A stretch of 33,581 bases of DNA from Chitinophagaceae bacterium (GCA_947474435.1 CANJII010000036.1:1-33581), one strand, 5' to 3'. Positions 17,154 through 26,358 are shown, counted from the first letter of the stretch. A program made the numbers and translations. The notes: a model not told the origin generated them from the sequence alone.

Positions 17154-18878
17154 ATGAGCACCACAAAAAGAAAATCAAACAAACAATCCATTCTCTTCCG
17201 CCTTACGGTGGTTGTTGGAATAATTGTGTTGTTGAATCTGCTGGCTTCAAGATTATTTCTCCGGTTGGATTTAACAAGCGACAGGCGTTTTACCATTTCG
17301 CGAAACACCAAATTAATGTTGCGCGATTTGAAAGATAATGTGTTTGTAAAAGTTTATCTCACAGGTGATATGCCAGCTGGATTTAAACGGCTCGCCAACT
17401 CAACACGCGATCTGTTGGATGAAATGAAAATATATGCAGGTAACAGATTGCAATATGAATTTGAAGACCCACTGGAAGGAAAAACCGAAAAAGAAAAAAA
17501 TGAAATTCTAAAAGAACTTGCACAAAACGGATTGGAACCAACCAATGTTACCGTGAAAGGCGAAGATGAATATTCACAGAAATTAATTATTCCCGGGGCG
17601 GTAGTTTATTTTCATTCGGGAGTTGGAGTGCCGGTAAATCTGTTGAACAACGAAAGCGGAATGAAATCGCAACTCGCTTTGAATAATTCAGAAGCGCAGT
17701 TAGAATATAAATTTTCATCAGCTATAAAAACACAGCTTTCTCCCATAAAAACACGAATTGCTTTTCTGCGTGGTCATGGCGAAAAGGAACTGTATTATTT
17801 ATATGATTTTGTAAAAACGCTCACCTCATTTTATGAAGCCGATACCATTGAGTTGAACAGAGTGGTTGATCTAAAAAAGAAAATCGATGTATTAATTATA
17901 GCTCAACCAACACATGCATTTAACGAGCAGGATAAGTTTAAGATTGATCAGTTTGTAATGAATGGAGGAAAAATATTGTGGCTATTAGATGCTTCTAATG
18001 CATCGCTCGATAGTCTTACACAAAAACCCGCCATGCTCGCATTGAATTATTCCCTCAACTTAGATGATCAGTTATTTACTTATGGTGTTCGGCTCAATGC
18101 AGGGTTGTTAATGGATTTAGCGTGCAACCAGATTCCGTTGATGGTGCAGAATAATAATTCAACCAACAACCAACCGCAATTTAAGTTATTTCATTGCCCG
18201 TTTTTCCCGGTACTGTTTCCTGATGCTGTACATCCGATTACATACAGCATTGATGCAGTGAGTACTTTATTTCCATCAACGCTTGATACTGTTGCCACTA
18301 TCGGAATAAAAAAAACGGTTTTGCTTCATTCATCAAAATATTCGAAGCAGGTATTTGCGCCCTACATGATTGATATGCGTGAACTGCGAAAAGAGCCCGA
18401 GGTAAATTCATTCAACAAAAAAAATTATCCCGTTGCAGTTTTGCTGGAAGGCAAATTCAAATCACTGTATCAAAACCGAATGACTGATGAATTGCAGAAT
18501 GTTCTTCGCGATTCATTAAAAACTCCTTTTAAAGAAACAAGTACTGAAAACGCAATGATTGTAATTGCTGACGGTGATATTGCAAATAATGAATTTGGTA
18601 AAAATGGTCAGCCCTTTTCACTTGGATATTATAAATACACCGGCGACTATTTTAACAACAAAAGTTTTTTACTCAATTGCATTGATTATTTAACCAACAA
18701 TCTCAATCAGATTGAAACAAGGGGAAAGCAGGTAAAGCTCAGGTTACTTGACATACAAAAAGTTAAAAAAGAAAAATCAATCTGGCAAACCGCTAACATT
18801 GCTGCCCCCATACTTCTGATTTTACTTTTTGGTTTGACATATATAATCATCCGGGTAAAAAAATACTCGCGATTATAA
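17154..18878 (+). CDS. gldG: gliding-type ABC transporter auxiliary component GldG
   Basis: 574 residues with one N-terminal helix (about 13-33) and one C-terminal helix (about 545-566, followed by basic residues). The large part between them should be exposed on the outer face of the inner membrane. It has the ABC_transp_aux/GldG character: LDLTSDRRFTISRNTK after the first helix, RIAFLRGHGEKE near 200, and a Rossmann-like segment IDVLIIAQPTHAF followed by GGKILWLLDAS. The family is described as a substrate-binding-like component of the GldAFG system, but the ligand is unknown. It overlaps no neighbour; the next gene starts 30 bases later. Confidence 0.9.
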   Translation: MSTTKRKSNKQSILFRLTVVVGIIVLLNLLASRLFLRLDLTSDRRFTISRNTKLMLRDLKDNVFVKVYLTGDMPAGFKRLANSTRDLLDEMKIYAGNRLQYEFEDPLEGKTEKEKNEILKELAQNGLEPTNVTVKGEDEYSQKLIIPGAVVYFHSGVGVPVNLLNNESGMKSQLALNNSEAQLEYKFSSAIKTQLSPIKTRIAFLRGHGEKELYYLYDFVKTLTSFYEADTIELNRVVDLKKKIDVLIIAQPTHAFNEQDKFKIDQFVMNGGKILWLLDASNASLDSLTQKPAMLALNYSLNLDDQLFTYGVRLNAGLLMDLACNQIPLMVQNNNSTNNQPQFKLFHCPFFPVLFPDAVHPITYSIDAVSTLFPSTLDTVATIGIKKTVLLHSSKYSKQVFAPYMIDMRELRKEPEVNSFNKKNYPVAVLLEGKFKSLYQNRMTDELQNVLRDSLKTPFKETSTENAMIVIADGDIANNEFGKNGQPFSLGYYKYTGDYFNNKSFLLNCIDYLTNNLNQIETRGKQVKLRLLDIQKVKKEKSIWQTANIAAPILLILLFGLTYIIIRVKKYSRL

Positions 18879-18908
18879 TTTTATTTTGATGTTTTCAATT
18901 TCATTTTC

Positions 18909-19931
18909 ATGAAAAAAAATCTGTTCTATTTAGTTGCATTCATCCTGGTTGGCGCTGCTGTATATTATTTTGTTTTCAGAAAAGGCAGCAGCACACTTCC
19001 GATTAATGAAAAGAATTTTGCCGTAGATGACACAGCAAGTATTGGAAAAATATTTATTGCCGATATGAGTAAAAAGACTGTAACACTTGAGCGCAATCAA
19101 AACGGCGGATGGATGGTGAACGAAAAATTTATTGCAAGGCCTGATGCTGTAAGCTTGCTTTTGAAAACAATAAAACAACTAAGCATTAAATATCCGGTGG
19201 CTGATGCAGCCCGTAACAATGTATTAAAATCGCTGGCCACAAATAATTGCAAGGTCGAAATTTATGATTTGAACAATAACCCTATTACTTCCTATTATGT
19301 TGGAAATGGCACCAACGATTTTAATGGAACCTATATGAAAACACTGGATGGTGAAAATCCTTATGTAGTCAGTGTTCCCGGCTTTCATGGTGTACTTACT
19401 GTCCGGTATATTACCGATATTGAACAATGGAGAAGCAGAAGTGTTTTCAATTTGCCACTCAATCAATTGAAATCAGTTTCAGTTCAATATCCAAAGCAAC
19501 CTGATAGTTCATTTATAATTAATGTTATTGGAATTGACTCAATTCAACTTTTTAACTTTAAAAGTCATGCTCAAATAAATCAGAAGTCAATTAACATGGA
19601 AAAAGTAAGCATGTATTTATCGTTGTTTCGATTTATAAACGCCGAAGGGTTTGAAAATAATAATCCGGTTAAAGACACCATTTTATTGCAACAGCCTTAT
19701 TGTGAAATAAAAGTCACTGATGTTCGTAAAAATCTATATACAGCCACTTGTTATTATAAACCGGTTACGAAATCAACCATGCAGCAATTTTCAAACACCG
19801 GAGAACCCATGCAATTTGATGTTGACCATTATTATGCAACCATTAACAATGGAGATGATTTTGTGCTGATACAGCAATTTCATTTCGGGCGCTTGTTTCA
19901 GAAAATCGGATTTTTTATTTCCAAAAAATAA
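18909..19931 (+). CDS. DUF4340-like membrane-anchored protein
   Basis: 340 residues with an N-terminal signal-anchor helix (LFYLVAFILVGAAVYYFVF, about 5-23) and a large extracytoplasmic region. Segments such as KTVTLERNQNGGWMVN and later repeats of a similar beta-rich pattern fit DUF4340 proteins, which often lie next to GldFG-like ABC genes. It starts 30 bases after gldG and is probably cotranscribed, so it may be a fourth part of the transporter. No catalytic motif is visible. The family name is less certain than the gene boundaries. Confidence 0.75.
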   Translation: MKKNLFYLVAFILVGAAVYYFVFRKGSSTLPINEKNFAVDDTASIGKIFIADMSKKTVTLERNQNGGWMVNEKFIARPDAVSLLLKTIKQLSIKYPVADAARNNVLKSLATNNCKVEIYDLNNNPITSYYVGNGTNDFNGTYMKTLDGENPYVVSVPGFHGVLTVRYITDIEQWRSRSVFNLPLNQLKSVSVQYPKQPDSSFIINVIGIDSIQLFNFKSHAQINQKSINMEKVSMYLSLFRFINAEGFENNNPVKDTILLQQPYCEIKVTDVRKNLYTATCYYKPVTKSTMQQFSNTGEPMQFDVDHYYATINNGDDFVLIQQFHFGRLFQKIGFFISKK

Positions 19932-19952
19932 GATCTCATAAAAAGTCAACTG

Positions 19953-20894
19953 ATGAGTATAATCAATTCTATAAGTACAGATAGCTGGTTGTACATTATC
20001 TTTTCAGGGGTGCTTGCAATTTCATTGTTCATTGATTTTGGAGTGTTTCATAAGCCAAAAGAAATGAGTTATAAAAGTGCCGCATTACAAAGTTTTGCCT
20101 GGGTTTGCATCGCATTATCATTTGGCTACCTGATTTATCAGAAAGAAGGTAAAGAATTTGCCATGCAATATGTTACTGCATACCTGATGGAATATTCGCT
20201 TTCCATTGATAATATTTTTGTTTTTGTTTTAATACTCACCTACTTCAAAGTTTCAGGCAAATACTATCACAAAGTTCTGTTCTTCGGAATTATGGGAGCA
20301 GTAATTTTCAGAACAATTTTTATTTTGTTGGGAATGATGATAGTGGATGAGTTTGAATGGATACTATACATTTTCGGTGTATTGCTGATTTATACAGGAT
20401 ATAAAATCTTAATGAGTGGTCAGGAACCCGAAGTGCATCCTGATAAAAATGTGATTTATAAATTCATAAAAAAATATTTCAGCATTTTACCTGAAGAAGG
20501 TGAAGGAAAATTTATCATACACCGCAATGGAAAAAAATATTTCAGTATGCTTTTTTTGGTGGTGGGCGTTTTAGCCAGCACTGATTTGGTATTTGCCATT
20601 GATTCTATACCGGCTGCATTTGCTGTTTCGCAACATAAACTTGTAGTACTTACCTCAAATATTTTTGCAGTAATGGGGTTACGCGCTATGTTCTACTTGT
20701 TAATGGGTGCGGTAAATAAATTTGATTACCTGCAACAGGGAATTTCATTTGTGCTCATGTTTATCGGAATAAAAATGCTTATCGGAATTTTTAACTGGCA
20801 CATACCAACTGAACTTTCTTTATTAATTATAATATTGATGCTTGGTTCATCAATCTTGTTTTCGTTTTTGAAAAGAAATAGTATAAAAAAATAA
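19953..20894 (+). CDS. TerC/Alx-family membrane protein
   Basis: 313 residues with about nine helices. The two TerC-family signatures are present: EYSLSIDNIFVF (about 80-91), and ASTDLVFAIDSIPAAF (about 208-223), where acidic residues lie inside membrane helices. TerC and Alx relatives export or handle metal ions, notably manganese, in other bacteria; the substrate here cannot be read from sequence. A cytoplasmic loop of about 40 residues (156-195) separates the two halves. It starts 21 bases after the DUF4340-like gene, so it may belong to the gld transcript, and it ends 2 bases before the terminator stem. Confidence 0.9.
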   Translation: MSIINSISTDSWLYIIFSGVLAISLFIDFGVFHKPKEMSYKSAALQSFAWVCIALSFGYLIYQKEGKEFAMQYVTAYLMEYSLSIDNIFVFVLILTYFKVSGKYYHKVLFFGIMGAVIFRTIFILLGMMIVDEFEWILYIFGVLLIYTGYKILMSGQEPEVHPDKNVIYKFIKKYFSILPEEGEGKFIIHRNGKKYFSMLFLVVGVLASTDLVFAIDSIPAAFAVSQHKLVVLTSNIFAVMGLRAMFYLLMGAVNKFDYLQQGISFVLMFIGIKMLIGIFNWHIPTELSLLIIILMLGSSILFSFLKRNSIKK

Positions 20895-20895
20895 A

Positions 20896-20921
20896 AAGGC
20901 CAACATCATTTAGTTGGCCTT
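20896..20921. terminator. bidirectional intrinsic terminator between terC-like gene and frr
   Basis: Perfect 9-bp stem AAGGCCAAC (20896-20904) with GTTGGCCTT (20913-20921) and an 8-base loop. On the minus strand the stem is followed by TTTTTATTTTTTT, a strong tract for ending frr transcripts. On the plus strand the tract is weaker (TGTAATTATT) but the hairpin also suits the end of the convergent terC-like gene. Confidence 0.85.
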
Positions 20922-20965
20922 GTAATTATTCAGAAAATAATTTACAAATCAGTTGCTGCAATTTG

Positions 20966-21523
20966 TTAAACAGTCATAATCTCCTTCTCTTTAACCTCAA
21001 TGTGCTTTTCAACAATACCTGAAAATTTATTGGTGAGCTCCTGCACTTTTGCCTCGCCATCTTTAATGGCATCTTCCGGAACATGCTCCTTAGCCAGTTT
21101 TCTGATGTGTTCATTTGTATCCCGGCGAATGTTTCGAATACTTACTCTTGCGGCTTCAGCCATGCCATACGCTTTTTTCACATATTCTTTTCGACGTTCT
21201 TCAGTTGGCGGGGGCATAAAAAGTTTTATGGTATTCCCATCGTTATGTGGATTAATACCAAGGTTTGCAGCCTGAATTGCCTTGTCAATCAATTCCAGAT
21301 TTTTCTTTTCCCATGGTTGAATGGTTAATGTACGGGCATCGGCCACAGCCACATTGGCAACCTGATTAATAGGAGTTTGAGTGCCATAATAGTCTATTGA
21401 AAGACCATCTATTATGTTGGGGGTAATTTTTCCGGCGCGAACTTTTGTAAGTTCTACTTCTAAATGTTGCACAATTTTATCCATGTGCCCGCTACATTCT
21501 TTTATTAAACTTTCTATGGTCAT
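20966..21523 (-). CDS. frr: ribosome recycling factor
   Basis: Splits post-termination ribosomes together with EF-G; cytoplasmic. 185 residues, the standard length. It has the long three-helix bundle with the beta-rich insert: ELTKVRAGKITPNIIDGLSI near 25-44, YYGTQTPINQVANV, TIQPWEKKNLELIDKAI, then RKEYVKKAYGMAEAARVSIR and the C-terminal helix. The start ATG at 21523 gives the expected N-terminus. It is often next to pyrH; here the upstream neighbour is the Cys-rich membrane protein, 149 bases away. It has its own candidate promoter. Confidence 0.97.
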   Translation of the reverse strand: MTIESLIKECSGHMDKIVQHLEVELTKVRAGKITPNIIDGLSIDYYGTQTPINQVANVAVADARTLTIQPWEKKNLELIDKAIQAANLGINPHNDGNTIKLFMPPPTEERRKEYVKKAYGMAEAARVSIRNIRRDTNEHIRKLAKEHVPEDAIKDGEAKVQELTNKFSGIVEKHIEVKEKEIMTV

Positions 21524-21544
21524 TATTTAAATAATTAAGGACAC

Positions 21545-21552
21545 CAAAAATA
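21545..21552 (-). promoter_or_regulatory. candidate -7 element of the frr promoter
   Basis: Minus-strand TATTTTTG, an exact match to the Bacteroidetes consensus TAnnTTTG, 21 bases before the frr ATG. TTTT lies at the -33 position with 19 bases of spacing, one base from the expected TTTG. The predicted leader would be only about 15 bases. Confidence 0.45.
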
Positions 21553-21672
21553 AAATTCATTGTCGGAGTTGAAAATGATTTTTATCTAAGTGTTTATTAG
21601 AAGTAGTTTTTAAAAATTCAACCCTATTAATAAGAAGTAAAAATATGCTTCTCTGCTTTTATCTTTTTTCAA

Positions 21673-22089
21673 TTATTCAACTTTTTTGTCTTTGCAGCAG
21701 GCACTGTCTTTACCCATCAATTCGTGGGAGCATTTTTCTTTTTTGTCGCATTTCATTTCGTCATGGCATTTATTATCGCCATGGCATTTTTCTTCACCAT
21801 CACATTTCATTTCACGACGCTCACATTTAATAATTTCCTTTGAGCAGTTCAAATCGTCACCATGCATTTTTCCAAAACATTGTTCCTTCCCTGAGCAATT
21901 TCCACCATGAAGGAAACACCTGTTGAAACAACAAAAAATCTGGCAAACAAGTGTACATGTGGCTACCACCAAAATGAAATAAGAAGTCCATTTAAAAAAT
22001 GAGCCTGAATTTTCTTTATTGCTTTTTGCAATTAAATGCATTGCAGCAATCATGGTTAATAAACTGAGGCAAATGAAAGCACAAATCAT
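21673..22089 (-). CDS. small membrane protein with Cys/His-rich cytoplasmic or periplasmic tail
   Basis: 138 residues from the ATG at 22089; a TTG 54 bases upstream is in frame but would place polar residues before the first helix. Two helices (about 1-21 and 36-55) are followed by a hydrophilic tail of about 85 residues containing 15 Cys and 5 His. The tail has short irregular repeats of KC-x4-KCH type (KCDGEEKCHGDNKCHDEMKC) and ends SACCKDKKVE. Spacing is too irregular for heme, zinc ribbon or ferredoxin motifs, so metal binding is inference. It is not a recognised family. No metal transporter is adjacent, although a TerC-like gene lies about 800 bases away beyond frr. Confidence 0.75.
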   Translation of the reverse strand: MICAFICLSLLTMIAAMHLIAKSNKENSGSFFKWTSYFILVVATCTLVCQIFCCFNRCFLHGGNCSGKEQCFGKMHGDDLNCSKEIIKCERREMKCDGEEKCHGDNKCHDEMKCDKKEKCSHELMGKDSACCKDKKVE

Positions 22090-22285
22090 AATTAGGTTTT
22101 TTTTATAACTGTAAATGTAATGCGAAAAGCAAGGTGTGAACAATTGCTAATTGAGCTTATAGAAACGAACAGCTGAAAGCCATTTGTTTAACAGTTCATT
22201 GAAAGTGAAAGAAATATTCAGTTGGACTTTTGTTTTTGTAACCATCGGCATATGCCATCGTAAGGGCGTGAAATTTTAAAACTTC

Positions 22286-22765
22286 ATGCGTTATATATTA
22301 CCATTCACAGCGCTTTCATTTTTTGTTTTATTCAGCATCAATGAAAATTCATTTGCTCAGGGATTAAATAATCTTTCAGTAAAAGGTGAAAAATCCATCT
22401 CTATGAATTTCAGGTTAAAAGAAATTTCAACCGGAATAAATGAAGTGGAATTAAAAGATTTTTCAGTTCTGCCCTATCGCATAAAAGAATTTGTATCGCT
22501 TAAACAGGTAGGTTCAAATGGAATATTGGTTTTATTAAAAAATGCAGATGGTGAAATTATTTCTCAGCAAAATATTTCTTCGCCCTTCGTTGAACATATT
22601 GAAGTGCCTTCCCCGGATGGTCACATTGAATCTGCTGACATTACAAAACAGGATGCAAATTTTACCATTCGCCTCCCATATAACATCACCGCGCAACAAG
22701 TTGAAGTTTATCAAATGAATGACCACCGTAATTTGCAGAAACTGGCAACATTTGTTATAAAATAA
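22286..22765 (+). CDS. small exported protein of unknown function
   Basis: 159 residues with a Sec signal peptide (MRYILPFTALSFFVLFSINE, cleavage probably after SFAQ, about residue 25). The mature part is beta-rich, with alternating polar and hydrophobic residues (VELKDFSVLPYRIKEF, NGILVLLKNADGEII) and no Cys. It has no sorting domain, so it is probably periplasmic or reaches its place by another route. It lies 101 bases upstream of the M64-like peptidase gene on the same strand and could share a transcript. No family recognised. Confidence 0.75.
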   Translation: MRYILPFTALSFFVLFSINENSFAQGLNNLSVKGEKSISMNFRLKEISTGINEVELKDFSVLPYRIKEFVSLKQVGSNGILVLLKNADGEIISQQNISSPFVEHIEVPSPDGHIESADITKQDANFTIRLPYNITAQQVEVYQMNDHRNLQKLATFVIK

Positions 22766-22866
22766 TTTTAAAGTAATGATGCGGTTCTAAATACCGGTCA
22801 CCGAATTTTCAAAAAACTGCACTTGTATAATTTTTCAATCCCTTTACGATAATAAATTTTCTTTAA

Positions 22867-25737
22867 ATGAAATATTGGTTGTTCGCCCTGATTCTTCATG
22901 GATTTTTTATAACAAGTTCATCAGCACAGGTTGTGCTTGGTGTTGATACTTTAATTAACAACGGAAATAAAAACAACCGCATCAATCTTGTTTTTATGGG
23001 CGATGGATATACATCGGCGCAGCAATCGCAATTTATTTCTGATGTAAATACAATCGTCAATAAATTATTTATAACTGCACCCTTTAATCGTTACACCAAT
23101 TTTTTTAATGTGTATGCCATTAAAGTTGTATCAACCGAAAGTGGTTGCGATCACGCACACACCGCAGCCGATTGTGGTTCTGCCAATCCACAGGTTCCAA
23201 ATGCAACAGTTAATACAATACTTGGAGCCCAATTCGATTATGGTGGCATTCATCGCCTTCTTTATTGCACAAACACCACCAACATCAACAGCATATTGCA
23301 ATCATATGCTCCGTTTTATGACAAAGCATTGATAGTTGTGAACTCACCTTACTACGGTGGATCGGGTGGAACATTTCCAACTTGTTCGGTTGAATCAAAT
23401 AGTGCAGAAATAATGATTCATGAATTGGGTCATTCGTTCGCAGGATTAGGTGATGAATACGGAGGCACCAGTTGCGGTGGAACTGAAAAACCAAACTGCA
23501 CGCAGGAAACAAATCCGACTTTAATAAAATGGAAAAGCTGGTTCCCCAATGGAATTGCAATTCCAACTCCCGCAGGAACAAACTGCTCATCCATTGGACT
23601 ATATCTCGGCGCGAATTATTGTAACACGAATTGGTATCGCCCGAAATGCAATTGCAAAATGAATCAGTTGAACAATGCATTTTGCGAAGTATGTTCTCAA
23701 GAATTTGTTTACTGTATTTCAAATTCCATTAATTTAATTGAATCAACTACACCGGCAACATCTAATCTTACTTTATCTGATGGTCAGTCGCAAACTTTCA
23801 ATGCAACTGTAATTGCACCTGTTCCGAATTCATTATTCATTACCTGGAAATTGGATAACAACATCGGAGCAATCAATACTACCTCCTATTCCATTATTGG
23901 AACTTCACTTTCCACTGGCACACACACGCTGGTATTATCGGTTAGCGACTCCAGTTTTTTATCGAAAAAACAAATGGCGCAATACACAACAGTATGGACC
24001 ATTACAAAAACCGGAACAACTGTAACACTCAATCCATTTAATCCGGTGTGTTCAAACGCAATAGAATTTTTCTTGACAGGCGGAAGCCCAACCGGTGGAA
24101 CATATAGCGGCCCCGGAGTTACAAGCGGATATTTTTATCCATCACAAGCCGGAGCAGGAATACATACCATCACATACACTTACAGTGGTTCATCAGCCAC
24201 CCAACCATTAACTGTTAATGCGCAACCGAATGTTACAGTATCAGCCAACGCAACAATTTGTGTTGGTTCATCTGCTAATTTAATTTCAAGCGGCGCAACA
24301 ACATATTCATGGTCGCCTTCAATTGGTTTGAATGCGACTATTGGTGCAAGTGTAATTGCATCGCCAACATCAAATCAAGCATACACAGTTGTGGGTAATA
24401 CAAATGGCTGTACAAAAAGCCAAACTGTTTTTGTGTTTGTGAATTCATTACCGACGGTGAGTGTGAGCGGAGCAACTTCTATTTGCAAAGGAAGCAATAC
24501 TGTTTTAACAGCAAGCGGTGCAACTACATATTCATGGTCGCCATCAGCAAGTCTAAATTCTTCAACGGGTGTGAGTGTAACAGCATCACCTACAACAACA
24601 ACTTCATACACAATTACCGGAAGTAATAACGGATGCACAGCAACGGCAACAAAATTTTTATCGGTAAAAACTACTCCAATAATTTCTGCAACTTCATCAC
24701 CAACATCATGTCCATCATCAAGTGATGGTTTGATTGATGTTACAATTACACCTGCAGGACAAACCCTATTTTATTCGTGGTCGAGTGGAAGTACAACACA
24801 AGACCTTCAAAATATTTTAGCAGGAAATTATTCAGTTTCGGTTTCAAATTCATTGGGATGTTCAGCAATAAAAAATAATTCGCTCATTGCTCCTTCTTGC
24901 AATAGTGTTTCCGGAATTTCAATTTCAAATATCAATTCATCATCAGCCACCATTAACTGGAATGCAAATTTATGTGCATCATTCATCAAGCTGAGACGAA
25001 AAGCAACAACAGAAACAATTTGGAAATATGCTGAAATGGATGGAACATTCATTTCAAAATCATACAGCAATTTGCAACCGGGAAAAACTTACGAAGTGCA
25101 ATTAATGAGCTATTGCAACAGCAGTAAAACAGATTCGTCAGGTTATTCATCATCCTATTTTTTCACCACAGCAAATACCTGCACAGTGCCAACAAGTTTG
25201 AGTACTTCGAATGTTTCTTCAACATCAGCCACACTATCATGGAGTGCAGGCAGCAATTCATTTTGCAATAAAATTAAATACAGAGTTGCAAACGGAACAT
25301 GGCATTTTGTAATTGTATCGGGTGGTTTGAGTCAATGCACATTGACTAATCTTTTACCGGGTACTTCTTATCAATGGATGATGAAATCAATTTGCGATTC
25401 AACAGCCTCGGATTATTCTTCATTTACGGGAAGTCAGTATTTCACCCCTTCTTCAATTGCAAAAATGGAAGAGAATGAAAATACTATTTCGTCTTCATGG
25501 AAAATTTATCCAAACCCGACGAGCGATAAAATTCTATTGAGCAATGGTTTTTATTCAGAAGGAAAAACAATTTTAATTGTAAGCGATGTATTGGGAAAAG
25601 AATTATTCCGCAAAACAATTGTTGAATCAACTTCACTAAATTCCGAATTGGATTTATCAGCTTATTCAGCAGGAACATACTTGTTGCAAATACAATCTTC
25701 AGAAGGAAATTACAACGGAAAAATCATTAAGCAATAA
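22867..25737 (+). CDS. T9SS-secreted M64-like metallopeptidase with Ig-like and fibronectin III-like domains
   Basis: 956 residues. A signal peptide (1-20, cut after SSAQ) precedes a catalytic domain that starts INLVFMGDGYTSAQQ (39-53) and carries HELGHSFAGLGDEYG at 185-199: zinc ligands His185 and His189, Glu186 as base, and D196 or E197 as the third ligand. This is the M64 (IgA peptidase-type) pattern. A linker and PKD- or Ig-like region (about 290-455) follow, then two near-identical 75-residue Ig-like modules (about 459-608), a short beta domain, and two fibronectin III-like domains (about 680-860). The last 90 residues are a type A sorting domain (IYPNPTSDKILL, LSAYSAGTYLLQI, end GKIIKQ). 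Predicted surface or secreted protease; the substrate is unknown. Confidence 0.88.
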   Translation: MKYWLFALILHGFFITSSSAQVVLGVDTLINNGNKNNRINLVFMGDGYTSAQQSQFISDVNTIVNKLFITAPFNRYTNFFNVYAIKVVSTESGCDHAHTAADCGSANPQVPNATVNTILGAQFDYGGIHRLLYCTNTTNINSILQSYAPFYDKALIVVNSPYYGGSGGTFPTCSVESNSAEIMIHELGHSFAGLGDEYGGTSCGGTEKPNCTQETNPTLIKWKSWFPNGIAIPTPAGTNCSSIGLYLGANYCNTNWYRPKCNCKMNQLNNAFCEVCSQEFVYCISNSINLIESTTPATSNLTLSDGQSQTFNATVIAPVPNSLFITWKLDNNIGAINTTSYSIIGTSLSTGTHTLVLSVSDSSFLSKKQMAQYTTVWTITKTGTTVTLNPFNPVCSNAIEFFLTGGSPTGGTYSGPGVTSGYFYPSQAGAGIHTITYTYSGSSATQPLTVNAQPNVTVSANATICVGSSANLISSGATTYSWSPSIGLNATIGASVIASPTSNQAYTVVGNTNGCTKSQTVFVFVNSLPTVSVSGATSICKGSNTVLTASGATTYSWSPSASLNSSTGVSVTASPTTTTSYTITGSNNGCTATATKFLSVKTTPIISATSSPTSCPSSSDGLIDVTITPAGQTLFYSWSSGSTTQDLQNILAGNYSVSVSNSLGCSAIKNNSLIAPSCNSVSGISISNINSSSATINWNANLCASFIKLRRKATTETIWKYAEMDGTFISKSYSNLQPGKTYEVQLMSYCNSSKTDSSGYSSSYFFTTANTCTVPTSLSTSNVSSTSATLSWSAGSNSFCNKIKYRVANGTWHFVIVSGGLSQCTLTNLLPGTSYQWMMKSICDSTASDYSSFTGSQYFTPSSIAKMEENENTISSSWKIYPNPTSDKILLSNGFYSEGKTILIVSDVLGKELFRKTIVESTSLNSELDLSAYSAGTYLLQIQSSEGNYNGKIIKQ
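24241..24690 (+). repeat. two tandem 225-bp units encoding Ig-like modules
   Basis: Within the M64-like gene, 24241-24465 and 24466-24690 are offset by exactly 225 bases (75 codons). A 31-base core is nearly identical (24287-24317 and 24512-24542, encoding SGATTYSWSP in both). Each unit begins near a conserved Cys (codons at 24259 and 24484) and ends near NGC. The units were probably made by internal duplication. Confidence 0.7.
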
Positions 25738-25740
25738 TGC

Positions 25741-26358
25741 TTATTTCATTTCAATAGGATTGAAGTTGTATCCTTCATCCTTCAGAAAATTTAATACACG
25801 AGGCAATGCATATTTTAATCGCGGCTCTGCTTTAACGCTGTCGTGAAATACGATGATAGAACCCGGCTCGGTATTATTCAAAACATTTTTTACTACTTTT
25901 TCTTTCGGCAATTCAGTATCAAAATCGCCACTCAATACATCCCACATAATTATGCGGAAACGATTACCTAACCGGCGTGCTTGAGCTCTGGTAATGCGAC
26001 CATAAGGCGGGCGAAATAAATTACTCGGTACAGTTTCACCACACTTTAATGCGCTCTTGGTATAAGAAGGTAAAGTTGTTCTCCATCCATTCAAGTGAGT
26101 GAAAGTGTGATTGCCGATTGAATGGCCTTCTGCTAAAATCCGCTCAACAATTTCAGGATGATTCACGGCATTTTTTCCAACTAAAAAGAAAGTGGCTTTT
26201 GCTTCAAACTTTTTTAAAGTATCAAGCACCCATTCAGTAACTCCGGGTGTGGGGCCATCATCAAAGGTGAGGAAGGCAGATTTTTCAGCCACAGGAATAT
26301 TCCAAACCTGCTGCGGAAACAATGATTTAAGGAGAGTTGGGGTTTTTATGAAGTACAC
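25741..26358 (-). CDS. polysaccharide deacetylase (NodB-like, carbohydrate esterase 4)
   Basis: 205 residues. Metal-dependent deacetylase of N-acetylated glycans, possibly peptidoglycan. Motifs are in family order: AFLTFDDGP at 28-36 (Asp33, Asp34), the zinc-binding H84-x3-H88 in GNHTFTH, FRPPYG at 115-120, MWDVLSGDFD at 138-147 and the catalytic His172 in IVFHDS. The start is a GTG at 26358, giving MYFIKTPTLLKSLFP, as in many Bacteroidota homologues. No signal peptide is obvious, so its compartment is uncertain. It is the last gene of a minus-strand group with the L,D-transpeptidase and dioxygenase genes, and ends 3 bases from the stop of the convergent M64-like gene. Confidence 0.93.
   Translation of the reverse strand: MYFIKTPTLLKSLFPQQVWNIPVAEKSAFLTFDDGPTPGVTEWVLDTLKKFEAKATFFLVGKNAVNHPEIVERILAEGHSIGNHTFTHLNGWRTTLPSYTKSALKCGETVPSNLFRPPYGRITRAQARRLGNRFRIIMWDVLSGDFDTELPKEKVVKNVLNNTEPGSIIVFHDSVKAEPRLKYALPRVLNFLKDEGYNFNPIEMK

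Noticed and set aside
22090-22143. Longer start of the Cys-rich protein from a TTG
   Set aside because: The ATG at 22089 places the first helix at the N-terminus, a simpler membrane protein.
23285-23722. Minus-strand frame of about 145 codons opposite the M64-like gene
   Set aside because: It is antisense to a catalytic domain with recognised motifs and shows no coding character of its own.
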